The position numbers and the translations under genes are program-made. 64,000 nt of DNA from an uncultured Oscillospiraceae bacterium (lineage in GTDB: Bacteria > Bacillota > Clostridia > Oscillospirales > Ruminococcaceae). Shown here in pieces: positions 15,774-23,699 of the stretch (position 1 is its first letter; each line of letters starts with the position of its first letter). The notes beneath the pieces are model-generated. The model saw only the letters and a program-made list of their open reading frames with translations, made no database searches and was not told where the DNA came from. The stretch lies in NCBI GenBank assembly GCA_934446355.1, contig CAKSEC010000003.1, positions 157,544 to 221,543 of the forward strand. The letters are read 5' to 3'.

Positions 15774-17565
15774 GAAAAACGCCGAAAAGAAAGGCGGCGT
15801 CGTATTCAAGACGCTGAAATATTACCTGCCGGTGGCGTGGAGATACAGCAAGCGGTACTTTGTGGTATCGGTGCTGAACGTTATCGCACAGGCAGCGCTT
15901 CCGTTCGTTGATATATTATTCCTGCCGCTTCTGGTGGACGCACTATGCCAGCCGGTCAGGGACGTTCCGCTGATACTCACGTATGCGGGACTTATGGTGG
16001 GGCTTGACGCAGTTGTCGGGGTTATCGGCAGCCAGCTGACCATATACCTTGAACGGTTCGAGGACAAGTTCCTGAACTACGCAAGGGAACAGGTCGCAAA
16101 GCTGTGCATGGAGATAGACTTCGCCCTGACCGAAAACAAGGAAGCGCTTGACCAGATACAAAAGGCGAACGACGGTATAGACTGGTCGGGCGGTATTCAC
16201 GGGATATGCGTGGACTTCTTCGGTATCATATCGAATATCGTAAAGATAGCCGGTATAGTTGCCATCATTGCGGTGTACGCTCCGTGGCTGCTGCTTATCA
16301 TATGTGTGCTGCTTGGGCTTTCCTCGCTGCTGAATGCGAAGAAAAACCGTATCGAGATAAAGTGGTTCGCTGAGCTTTCAAAGGTGGACCGCATATACGA
16401 TTACGTGACCTATGAGCAGGAAAACATACGCTTCGGCAAGGATATACGTATCTACGGCGCAGCGGGCACGCTCATTGCAAAATCTACCCAGCAGCTGAAA
16501 CGGATAATGGAGTTCGACCGCAGGAAAGCGGACGAGCGTTACCCGCTGGACGTGCTTGATGTTGTGATAGGTGCGCTGAGGGACTTCGGCACTTACTTGT
16601 ATCTCGGCATTCTGGCGATACTGAACATCATCACAGTGGGACAGTTCTCGCAGCTTTGCTCGGCGGGCGGTACCTTCAACGGTTCTGTTCTGGGCATAAT
16701 CATCAGCCTTCAGACGATAATGCAGCGGTGCAATTACGCCTATGAAACGGTGAAGCTGATGGAATACCCGCCAAGCCTGCAAAAGGGCAGCAGGCAGGTG
16801 GAAAACCTCGGCAGCCCGCACGAGATAGAGTTCCGGAACGTCAGCTTCTCCTACCCGAACACGGGAGTGCAGGTGCTGAAAAACGTGTCGATAAAGATAA
16901 GGGCAGGCGAGCGTCTTTCCGTGGTCGGACTGAACGGCGCAGGAAAAACGACGTTCATAAAGCTGCTCTGCCGGCTTTACGACGCAGACGAGGGCGAAAT
17001 ATTGCTGGACGGCGTGAATATCAAGGATTATGACTACGACGAATACATGAAGCTGTTTTCCGTGGTATTTCAGGACTTCCAGCTGCTGGCTTTCTCGGTT
17101 CAGGATAACATCACGCTTGGCAGGGAGGATACGCCGGAAAACGTGGACGCCGTGCTTGAAAAGGTCGGTCTGCTGGACAAGGTGAATACTCTGCCGCATG
17201 GTCGGGATACGCTGATGTTCAGGCAGTTTGACCGTGACGGAGTGCAGCTTTCAGGCGGCGAGCAGCAGAAGCTTGCCATTGCAAGGGCGCTGTATAAGGA
17301 CGCTCCCGTGGTCATTCTCGACGAGCCGACGGCGGCGCTCGATCCGGTTGCAGAATATGAGATATACTGCAGGTTCAATGAACTTGTGGGCGGAAAGACC
17401 GCCGTGTATATCTCGCACAGGCTTTCAAGCTGCAAATTCTGCGACAGGATAGCCGTGTTCTCCGACTGCACGATAAAGGAACTCGGCACGCATGACGAAC
17501 TTGTGCACAAGGAAAACGGTATCTACGCAGAAATGTTCGCCGCACAGGCGCAATACTACACATAA
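15766..17565 (+). CDS. ABC exporter half-transporter, second subunit
   Basis: This 599-residue protein has the same architecture as its upstream partner: six-helix exporter domain, then ATPase with Walker A GLNGAGKTTFIK, signature LSGGEQQKLAIARAL, Walker B VVILDEPTAALD and H-loop YISHRLSS. Both ATP sites look competent, unlike many heterodimers with one degenerate site. The frame is open further upstream, but GAGGAGGGAGG before a GTG at 15766 makes that the start; it overlaps the previous stop (15771-15773). The two coding ends imply strict co-translation. Confidence 0.9.
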   Translation: MSKKNAEKKGGVVFKTLKYYLPVAWRYSKRYFVVSVLNVIAQAALPFVDILFLPLLVDALCQPVRDVPLILTYAGLMVGLDAVVGVIGSQLTIYLERFEDKFLNYAREQVAKLCMEIDFALTENKEALDQIQKANDGIDWSGGIHGICVDFFGIISNIVKIAGIVAIIAVYAPWLLLIICVLLGLSSLLNAKKNRIEIKWFAELSKVDRIYDYVTYEQENIRFGKDIRIYGAAGTLIAKSTQQLKRIMEFDRRKADERYPLDVLDVVIGALRDFGTYLYLGILAILNIITVGQFSQLCSAGGTFNGSVLGIIISLQTIMQRCNYAYETVKLMEYPPSLQKGSRQVENLGSPHEIEFRNVSFSYPNTGVQVLKNVSIKIRAGERLSVVGLNGAGKTTFIKLLCRLYDADEGEILLDGVNIKDYDYDEYMKLFSVVFQDFQLLAFSVQDNITLGREDTPENVDAVLEKVGLLDKVNTLPHGRDTLMFRQFDRDGVQLSGGEQQKLAIARALYKDAPVVILDEPTAALDPVAEYEIYCRFNELVGGKTAVYISHRLSSCKFCDRIAVFSDCTIKELGTHDELVHKENGIYAEMFAAQAQYYT

Positions 17566-17586
17566 TAACGAAAGGAGGGGACGTAA

Positions 17587-18252
17587 GTGGGCAGGAAACG
17601 CAGCAATACCACTAAAGGAAAGGCAGCCTCGCAGCCCTCTGTAATGCAGAGGATAATGAGAAAGCCGCAGCTTTTTGCGGGGATAGTGTTCGGGCTGGAT
17701 ATCGCAATGCTGATAGCCGGACTGGCACTGTCCGCAAACCGTCCCCAGCCTGAATATCTTGTCAGCGGGGACAATATCGTAAGAAGCGACCCCATGACGT
17801 TCTTCGGCGTGACTGCGGCGGTGGTGCTTGGCATAAACTGCGTGCTCATCGCATTCATCGCTGCGGGTGCGCTCCAGAGGAAGAACAAGGCGGCGCAGCT
17901 TCTTGCTGCAGTCGGGCTGCTGATAGTGTCGCTTGCGATGCTGGGCGGTTCCGCATATATGGCGGTTGGTGCGCCGATACGTGCTGAACGATACTACAGG
18001 TACACCGACGAAAATCACCGCCTGATAGTCGCAGAAACTGAGCCGTGGTTCGGGCTTGGTTCTGCCGCATTCATGATGGCTCAGGAGGACGGCAGCGTGA
18101 AAGTGCTCGCCCGAACGGTCATCACCGAATACGCAGACGGCGATGAAAGGTACACAATAGAATGGCTGAGCGACACCGACCTTGGCATAAGCTTTGAGGA
18201 CGGCGGCAAGCTGAGGGCATTAACGATAGACTTGGAGAAAGCAGGGCAATGA
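17587..18252 (+). CDS. Membrane protein of unknown function in the ABC operon
   Basis: This is a 221-residue protein with a basic N-terminus (MGRKRSNTTKGK), three predicted membrane helices (about 31-49, 73-95 and 103-124) and a C-terminal soluble region of about 90 residues rich in acidic and aromatic residues. No family recognised. The start is a GTG preceded by AAAGGAGGGG. It overlaps the next gene by 4 bases (ATGA), so it belongs to the exporter operon and could be an accessory or immunity-like protein; that role is a guess. Confidence 0.65.
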   Translation: MGRKRSNTTKGKAASQPSVMQRIMRKPQLFAGIVFGLDIAMLIAGLALSANRPQPEYLVSGDNIVRSDPMTFFGVTAAVVLGINCVLIAFIAAGALQRKNKAAQLLAAVGLLIVSLAMLGGSAYMAVGAPIRAERYYRYTDENHRLIVAETEPWFGLGSAAFMMAQEDGSVKVLARTVITEYADGDERYTIEWLSDTDLGISFEDGGKLRALTIDLEKAGQ

Positions 18253-18455
18253 GCAAATACGAAAAGCTGTGGGAATATATTGCAGCGCAGGAGCAGTCAC
18301 CCTTGACGCTTACCTTTGACGAGGTGGCTGAGATAGCGGGCGTACCGCTCGATCATTCATTCCTGACGTACAAAAAGGAACTTACGGGTTTCGGCTGGCA
18401 GGTCGGGAAAATATCAATGAAAGCAAAGACCGTATCATTCGCCAGAAGCGAGTGA
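18249..18455 (+). CDS. Small DUF7662-like protein
   Basis: This is a 68-residue soluble protein of the type MSKYEKLWEYI..LTLTFDEVAEIAGVPLDHSFL...GWQVGKISMKAKTVSFARSE. This pattern (KYxxLWEYI, LTFDEI, F.GVPL, GW.V..V....V.F.R) is widespread in bacteria and some predicted anti-phage or regulatory loci, but its function is unknown to me. It overlaps the membrane protein gene by 4 bases and precedes the response regulator by 29 bases. Confidence 0.7.
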   Translation: MSKYEKLWEYIAAQEQSPLTLTFDEVAEIAGVPLDHSFLTYKKELTGFGWQVGKISMKAKTVSFARSE

Positions 18456-18484
18456 TACGGCGTGAGGAAAAGGGGTGAGCGGCT

Positions 18485-19156
18485 GTGTTTCGGGGTGTGA
18501 TAATCATTGTGGACAGGTTTGCGGCAATGAATACGCTGATAAGCAGCTATCTCACCGCTTCGGGCTACGACGTCAGGACGCTGCGCTCGCCTGAGAGGCT
18601 TACTGACGAGCGTATCTCGGAAGCACATCTGGTGCTGATGGATATTGACACGGCAGGAGATATGCTGCAGCAGACCGCCGGAAAACTTAACCGCGCCGGA
18701 ATACCGCTGATAGTGCTGACGTCTGAGAATGACTCGGCGGGCAGGCTGACTGCGCTTGAGTTCGGGGCTTCAGATGTGATGAGCCGTCCGCTTGATCTGG
18801 CGGAACTCACCGCACGGATACGCTCGGCGCAGGGGCGCACTACCCTCAGCGTGCCGTCTGAGCACAGGCCGGCTTTGAGTTTCGGCGAACTTACCGCAGA
18901 CATAACTGCCTATCGGGTGACGCTTGACGGAGAGCCGCTGGGGCTTTCGCCAAGGGAATCCGCCCTGCTGTATCTGCTGATGAGCAGCATGGACACGGTG
19001 TTCAGCCGTGAGGAGATATCACGCAGGCTTGGCGGCAGCATGAACGGCAGGACGATAAACGCATATGTCAGCAATATCAAAAAGGCGATAGGCGAGTATT
19101 CTGAGAATATCGTTTCTGTGCGCTCGGTGGGGTATAAGTTTTTGAGCGGAGAATAG
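18485..19156 (+). CDS. Atypical OmpR-family response regulator
   Basis: This is a 223-residue protein. Receiver-like domain (1-118) plus winged-helix DNA-binding domain (about 128-222, ending SVRSVGYKFL). The receiver keeps a phosphoacceptor-type aspartate in LVLMDID and the VLTS threonine. The usual double aspartate is VDR and the conserved lysine is arginine (MSRPL), so phosphorylation control may be altered. No histidine kinase gene lies in the operon. Start is a GTG with AAGGGGTG 8 bases upstream; a GTG 12 bases later is possible. It probably regulates the exporter operon of which it is the last gene. Confidence 0.85.
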   Translation: MFRGVIIIVDRFAAMNTLISSYLTASGYDVRTLRSPERLTDERISEAHLVLMDIDTAGDMLQQTAGKLNRAGIPLIVLTSENDSAGRLTALEFGASDVMSRPLDLAELTARIRSAQGRTTLSVPSEHRPALSFGELTADITAYRVTLDGEPLGLSPRESALLYLLMSSMDTVFSREEISRRLGGSMNGRTINAYVSNIKKAIGEYSENIVSVRSVGYKFLSGE

Positions 19157-19162
19157 CGACAA

Positions 19163-19188
19163 AAAAGGGGCTGAATAAAGCCCCTTTT
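19163..19188. terminator. Bidirectional terminator
   Basis: A perfect 10-bp stem (AAAAGGGGCT at 19163-19172 with AGCCCCTTTT at 19179-19188) separates the convergent response regulator and htpG genes. Its stem is identical to the terminator at 530-555. Confidence 0.88.
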
Positions 19189-19197
19189 AATTTGCAA

Positions 19198-21090
19198 TTA
19201 GTTCTCAGCCATTATCCCGCACATCTTGTTGGTGAAGCCCACAGGGTCGTCTATCGGCATACCCTCGATAAGCAGCGCCTGCGAATAAAGGATATCGGCG
19301 TAATCAGCCACCTTGTCCTTATTGCCGTCTGCGTAAAGCTGCTTTATCTTGCCGAAGATGGGGTGAGATGCGTTGAGTTCGAGTATCTTTTCAGCCTTGG
19401 CATTGCGTGCCTGCTCGTCAGGCATTGCAGAAAGCACCTTTTCCATCTCGACGGAAAGCATACCCTCGCTTGTGATGCACACGGGGTGAGTTTTAAGGCG
19501 CTGTGAAAGCTTTACAGCCTTGACCTTGCCGCCAAGCTTCTCAGTCATGAAGTCGAACAGCTCCTTGTTGTCCTCTTCCTCTTTCTTTATTTCTTCCTTT
19601 TCGGCTTCCGTTTCAAGACCGAGGTCGTCTGCGGATACCGACTTGAACTCCTTGCCGTTGAAATCGTGCATCATCTGAATGGTGAATTCGTCAACGTGGT
19701 CGGTGAAATACAGTATCTCATAGCCCTTTTCACGAACCATCTCGGTCTGCGGCAGAGCCTCGATGCGGGCAATGCTGCTGCCGCTTGCGAAGTAGATGAA
19801 CTTCTGCTCGTCCTTCATTCTGGATACGTATTCTTCAAGCGTTACATAGCCGCCGAAGCTGCTCTTGAAAAGCAGAAGTCCCTGCAGGTCATCCTTGTTT
19901 GCGCCGAAGCTTTCGTATATGCCATATTTAAGCTGAGTGCCGAATGCGTCGAAGAATTTCTCGTACTTCTCACGGTCGTTTTTCTGCAGCTTTTTAAGCT
20001 CGTTCCTGATGGATTTTTCAAGGCTCTTGGCGATAAGCTTAAGCTGTCTGTCGTGCTGCAGCATTTCACGGGATATGTTCAGCGAAAGATCCTCGCTGTC
20101 CACAAGACCTCTTACAAAGCTGAAATGGTCGGGCAGCAGGTCTGCGCACTTGTCCATTATCATAACGCCGCTGGAGTAAAGCTGCAGTCCCTTTTCAAAG
20201 TTCTTGGAATAGTAGTCGTAGGGGGCTTTTGCGGGGATATACAGCAGCGCAGTGTAGGTCGCTGTGCCCTCGGTTGAGGTGTGGATATGCAGCAGCGGGT
20301 CCTCAAAGTCGTAGAACTTCTCCTTGTAGAACCGGTTGTAGTCCTCGTCTGTCAGTTCGCTCTTGGACTTCTTCCATACAGGCGTCATGCTGTTGAGGGT
20401 CTCGGTAACGATCTCCTTTTCGTATTCGTCCTTGCTGCCCTCTTTAAGCTTTTCGTGCTCAACGTCCATCTTGATGGGGTAGCGGATATAGTCGGAATAC
20501 TTCTTGACAAGCTGCTTGAGCTTATACGGCGTGAGGAACTCGTCGTAGTTTTCCTCCTCGGCGTTGTCCTTTATATCGAGGATTATCTGCGTGCCGTGGC
20601 TGTCTTTCTGCGCTTCTGAGATAGTGTATCCGTCCACGCCCTCGCTTTCCCACATATAAGCGGTGTCGCTGCCGTATGCACGGGAAATGACGGTGACCTT
20701 TTTTGCGACCATGAACGCAGAATAGAAGCCAACGCCGAACTGACCGATGATGTTGACGTCCTCAGCCTTTTCGTTCTCGTTCTTGAAAGCCAGCGAGCCT
20801 GATTTTGCGATAGTGCCGAGGTTGTTTTCAAGTTCGTCCTTGGTCATGCCTATGCCGTTATCGGTGATGATAAGCTTTCTGGCGTCCTTGTCGGCTTCAA
20901 GGGTTATCGCCATGTCTGAACGGGTTATGCCGGTGTTTTCGCTCATGGACTTGAAATACAGCTTGTCCATTGCGTCGCTGGCATTCGATATAAGTTCTCT
21001 GAGGAATATTTCCTTATGGGTGTAGATGGAGTTTATCATCATCTCCAGCAGCCGTTTGGATTCCGCCTTAAATTCTTTTGTTTCTGACAT
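19198..21090 (-). CDS. htpG: Molecular chaperone HtpG (Hsp90)
   Basis: This 630-residue cytosolic Hsp90 chaperone has the N-terminal GHKL ATPase: ELISNASDAMDKL, DNGIGM and the glycine-rich lid GQFGVGFYSAFMVA. The middle domain contains the conserved SLNISREMLQ. The frame extends to 21177, but AAGGAG lies 9 bases before the ATG at 21090, where the family normally begins (MSETKEFKAESKRLL). A perfect CIRCE element and promoter lie upstream, so HrcA control is expected. It is monocistronic. Confidence 0.97.
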   Translation of the reverse strand: MSETKEFKAESKRLLEMMINSIYTHKEIFLRELISNASDAMDKLYFKSMSENTGITRSDMAITLEADKDARKLIITDNGIGMTKDELENNLGTIAKSGSLAFKNENEKAEDVNIIGQFGVGFYSAFMVAKKVTVISRAYGSDTAYMWESEGVDGYTISEAQKDSHGTQIILDIKDNAEEENYDEFLTPYKLKQLVKKYSDYIRYPIKMDVEHEKLKEGSKDEYEKEIVTETLNSMTPVWKKSKSELTDEDYNRFYKEKFYDFEDPLLHIHTSTEGTATYTALLYIPAKAPYDYYSKNFEKGLQLYSSGVMIMDKCADLLPDHFSFVRGLVDSEDLSLNISREMLQHDRQLKLIAKSLEKSIRNELKKLQKNDREKYEKFFDAFGTQLKYGIYESFGANKDDLQGLLLFKSSFGGYVTLEEYVSRMKDEQKFIYFASGSSIARIEALPQTEMVREKGYEILYFTDHVDEFTIQMMHDFNGKEFKSVSADDLGLETEAEKEEIKKEEEDNKELFDFMTEKLGGKVKAVKLSQRLKTHPVCITSEGMLSVEMEKVLSAMPDEQARNAKAEKILELNASHPIFGKIKQLYADGNKDKVADYADILYSQALLIEGMPIDDPVGFTNKMCGIMAEN

Positions 21091-21137
21091 TATAAACATC
21101 TCCTTGTATATCACGGTAAATGCCGTATTCTGACTTT

Positions 21138-21164
21138 TTAGCACTCCTCTTTTCCGAGTGCTAA
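21138..21164. promoter_or_regulatory. CIRCE element (HrcA operator)
   Basis: TTAGCACTC (21138-21146), 9 bases, GAGTGCTAA (21156-21164): an exact match to the CIRCE consensus. It sits just downstream of the -10 box of htpG, across the expected transcription start, the usual place for repression by HrcA. Confidence 0.95.
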
Positions 21165-21168
21165 ATCT

Positions 21169-21196
21169 ATTATACACCTTTTTCAGAAAAAATCAA
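21169..21196 (-). promoter_or_regulatory. Sigma-A promoter of htpG
   Basis: On the minus strand TTGATT (21196-21191), a 16-base spacer and TATAAT (21174-21169) lie directly upstream of CIRCE. Confidence 0.8.
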
Positions 21197-21294
21197 GTCT
21201 TTTTTCTTGAAAACTGTACGAAATATTGTGCTTATGTGATCCTTGTTGTACAAAATAACCATAATTCGCCCGCAAAATTTGTGCTAAATAGAAA

Positions 21295-21323
21295 TTGCAA
21301 AATAGACGAAATGATGATATAAT
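21295..21323 (+). promoter_or_regulatory. Sigma-A promoter of a candidate small RNA
   Basis: TTGCAA (21295-21300), a 17-base spacer and TATAAT (21318-21323). The next start codon is about 280 bases away, and a strong terminator intervenes at 21460-21490. Confidence 0.8.
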
Positions 21324-21328
21324 ATTAC

Positions 21329-21491
21329 TTGTAATAAATATGTGCAAGACAGTATTGTAAGCTTTTTGGCTGACATACTTCTTAATATATTTTCCCCAAT
21401 TATTTCAGCCGAGTAAACACGCTTTTCCCCAAGCGTTCGGCGGATTGATTTTCATTTTGCCGCAGACACCCCCTTGTCTGCGGTCTTTTTT
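21329..21491 (+). ncRNA. Candidate small RNA with three C-rich hairpin loops
   Basis: The segment runs from the expected start of the promoter at 21295-21323 to an intrinsic terminator. It has no convincing open reading frame. Three hairpins present C-rich loops: TTGGCTGA/TCAGCCGA (21366-21373 with 21405-21412) with TTTTCCCCAA in its loop, ACGCTT/AAGCGT (21419-21424 with 21431-21436) with loop TTCCCC, and the terminator stem with loop CCCCCT. The 10-mer TTTTCCCCAA occurs twice (21390-21399 and 21423-21432). C-rich loops are a known way for Gram-positive small RNAs to pair with Shine-Dalgarno sites. A leader attenuator of the sigma-factor gene is the alternative reading. Confidence 0.5.
21460..21491 (+). 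terminator. Strong intrinsic terminator upstream of the ECF sigma gene
   Basis: CCGCAGACA (21460-21468) pairs with TGTCTGCGG (21475-21483) and is followed by TCTTTTTTTC. It lies between a good promoter and the sigma-factor start, so it ends a short RNA or attenuates the operon. The rest of the gap, 21492-21611, shows only the GGAGG ribosome site of the sigma gene. Confidence 0.88.
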
Positions 21492-21611
21492 TCTTTTCAG
21501 AGATTTTTCTGCCGGAGGAGAAACCTAGCGGCAGATTTTGTGTCATAAGGGGTAAGAGGTGCATTTCTTCGGGGGCTGAAAGGCTCTCAGACATAAAAAA
21601 GGAGGACAGTC

Positions 21612-22172
21612 ATGGAGGACGAACAAATAATCAAGCTGTATTTATCCCGCAGCGAATCCGCAATAACCGAAACTTCGTCGAAATATGGCACGTTTTTTCG
21701 CCGGATAAGCCTGAATATACTGCGGTCCGACCCGGACGCCGACGAATGCGTGAACGACGCTTACTTAAAGACGTGGAACAGCATTCCGCCCCATCAGCCG
21801 GAAAGGCTGCCGGCGTTCATTGCGAGAATAGTGCGCAATCTTTCGCTGAACCGCTGGAAGCAGCTCCATGCGCAGAAGCGGGGCAGCGGGGAACTGCCGC
21901 TCGCACTGTCGGAACTTGAAGAATGCGTGCCCGACAGAAGCACGGTGGAATCGGAATACGACAGAAGCGTGCTTTCAAAGGCACTGAACAGATTTCTTGC
22001 AGGGCTGCCGGAGGAAAAGCGCAGGGTATTCATGCTGCGCTACTGGTATCTTGTTCCGCTGAAGGCTATAGCAGAGCAGACCGGAAAGACCGAAAGCGCA
22101 GTGAAGTCCATGCTTTTCCGCACACGCAGCGAACTAAGAAGCTTTCTTGAAAAGGAGGATATCCAGATATGA
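21612..22172 (+). CDS. ECF-type RNA polymerase sigma factor
   Basis: This 186-residue sigma-70-family protein has region 2 (about 20-85, SEYGTFF-like start, then DADECVNDAYLKTWNSIPP) and region 4 (about 125-180, LPEEKRRVFMLRYWYLVPLKAIAEQTGKTESAVKSMLFRTRSELRSFL). AAAGGAGG lies 6 bases before the ATG. The downstream gene overlaps by 4 bases (ATGA) and encodes a single-pass membrane protein, the usual anti-sigma arrangement. Target promoters and signal are unknown. Confidence 0.9.
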   Translation: MEDEQIIKLYLSRSESAITETSSKYGTFFRRISLNILRSDPDADECVNDAYLKTWNSIPPHQPERLPAFIARIVRNLSLNRWKQLHAQKRGSGELPLALSELEECVPDRSTVESEYDRSVLSKALNRFLAGLPEEKRRVFMLRYWYLVPLKAIAEQTGKTESAVKSMLFRTRSELRSFLEKEDIQI

Positions 22173-23464
22173 AAGACAACACGAACAACAGCCGCATAGG
22201 GGCTGAAAGAATACTTGATACGCTTGAAAACGCGCCGGACGAGATGATACTTTCGTCTGAGCCGAAGCAGGCGAAGCGTTCCCGCTTCCCCGTTTGGGCA
22301 CGGTGGACGGCGGCAGCCGCAGCTTGCGCAGTCATTGCGGGCGGGGCGACTGCGGCGTTCATGCTGACGAAAAGAACGCAGACAGGCACGCTTGTGGCTG
22401 ACGAGAATCTGCCGAAGATAACTCCGGAATATTCAGTGGACGCAATGGGGTTTGAGGGATATCAGCTTTATGACATTTCAGACCTTGCGTCTTCTAATCC
22501 GTGGCGGGAGGAGCAGAACATCACCGTACTGCCCGTTTACCTGAATACAATGCAGCGTGACAAGATGTCGGGCGTTCCCAGCATGGCGAGCGATGAACTT
22601 CTGGAACTGATGACGCAGCGTGAAAAGCTGGTCGCAAACGCCATCGGCATTGCATTATCCGACGATCAGATATCAAACGACGCAATGTCCGAGGAGGCAA
22701 AGCAGAAAATGCTTGACGGCGTGTCTGAGGATCAACTGTCTGAGGTGCCTGAAAGTATGTTTCAGCCTCATAATGTGGAAGCAAAAACTGACGAAGCTTC
22801 CATATACACATATACCGACCTCAGCACGACGGTGTGGTTCAACAGCACAGTGCCCACCGACTGCACAATGGATATCACCGATCTGGACAAAGCGCAGCAG
22901 GCGGTGGAATACCTTAAGTCTGAGTACTCAGAACTGCTGACCGCAGTCGGCGTTACCGAGCCTGTGGCGAAGATAGAGGGCGGCGACTACTTTTTCACCG
23001 GTGAGCGTTCACCGTACAGAATATCGTTCTATAACGCAGGCAGCACGCCTGAGGAATCATTGCTGAACTATAGTCTGTACGATGTGAATTTCTACGGTGA
23101 CGAAAACGGTCTGAACGGCATACACGTGACCTGCCGTGATATGGCTAAAGAACTTGTCGGCAACTATCCGCTGCTGACTGTAGAGGAAGCAGCCGAGCAG
23201 CTAAAGGCGGGCAATTATGGTTCTTCCGTACCTGTCGGCGAGGGATATGCGCCTGATTCCTATGACCGTGTGGAACTTATCTACCGCACCCGTTCAACGG
23301 AGAAGTACTATATGCCGTACTATAGGTTCTATGTGAATGTGACCGACGTTATTGGCGCAATGGACGATGTTGACACGGACACCTTCGGCGCATTCTATGT
23401 GCCGGCGGTGAAGCCTGAATATATTGAGGACGTGCCGACTTACAACGGTGAGTTTAATAAATAA
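22169..23464 (+). CDS. Single-pass membrane protein, probable anti-sigma factor
   Basis: This is a 431-residue protein: cytoplasmic N-terminus of about 45 residues (possible sigma-binding helices, GAERILDTLENAPDEMI), a membrane helix (WTAAAAACAVIAGGATAAFML, about 49-70), and a large extracytoplasmic region of about 360 residues rich in D, E, Y and P. No named extracellular domain is recognised. The ATGA overlap with the ECF sigma gene and this topology support an anti-sigma role. It would hold the sigma factor until a signal is sensed outside; that role is inferred from context. Confidence 0.7.
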   Translation: MKDNTNNSRIGAERILDTLENAPDEMILSSEPKQAKRSRFPVWARWTAAAAACAVIAGGATAAFMLTKRTQTGTLVADENLPKITPEYSVDAMGFEGYQLYDISDLASSNPWREEQNITVLPVYLNTMQRDKMSGVPSMASDELLELMTQREKLVANAIGIALSDDQISNDAMSEEAKQKMLDGVSEDQLSEVPESMFQPHNVEAKTDEASIYTYTDLSTTVWFNSTVPTDCTMDITDLDKAQQAVEYLKSEYSELLTAVGVTEPVAKIEGGDYFFTGERSPYRISFYNAGSTPEESLLNYSLYDVNFYGDENGLNGIHVTCRDMAKELVGNYPLLTVEEAAEQLKAGNYGSSVPVGEGYAPDSYDRVELIYRTRSTEKYYMPYYRFYVNVTDVIGAMDDVDTDTFGAFYVPAVKPEYIEDVPTYNGEFNK

Positions 23465-23483
23465 TGCGGGGGATTTTCTTTTC

Positions 23484-23616
23484 CATCAGAGTATTAACTC
23501 ATCTTCGTCGTCACTCCGCACTGCTACAGGCACAAAGCCTAGTCGCAGTGCGGGTTCCTAGAATCTGAGGGCTTCTCGCCAGTCTGAACATAGACTGAGG
23601 GTTTATCGACAGTCTG
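23484..23616 (+). repeat. Dispersed hairpin repeat, copy A (degenerate left end, extra inverted end)
   Basis: The core carries the family landmarks ATCTTCGTCGT, GGCACAAAGCCTAG and TTCCTAGAATCTGAGG, and ends CAGTCTG at 23586. Inner arms (23513-23527 and 23542-23555) pair with one insertion and one mismatch. The left terminal sequence is degenerate, so the outer stem is lost. A second right-hand segment, 23592-23616, is the reverse complement of a family left end (CAGACTGTCGATAAACCCTC), as if another copy had been inserted in reverse and mostly deleted. It fills much of the 235-base gap between the anti-sigma gene and the proline-rich gene. Confidence 0.8.
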
Positions 23617-23699
23617 TGGGGGGAGATTTTCTCCCCCTTATTCATTATCTGCATTCCTCCCGCATATAATCAACCAAAAACAATATCAGGAGGTACATA

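Noticed and set aside
21329..21491. 6S RNA or SRP RNA
   Set aside because: The two ends do not pair into a long rod with a central bubble, and the SRP tetraloop motif is absent.
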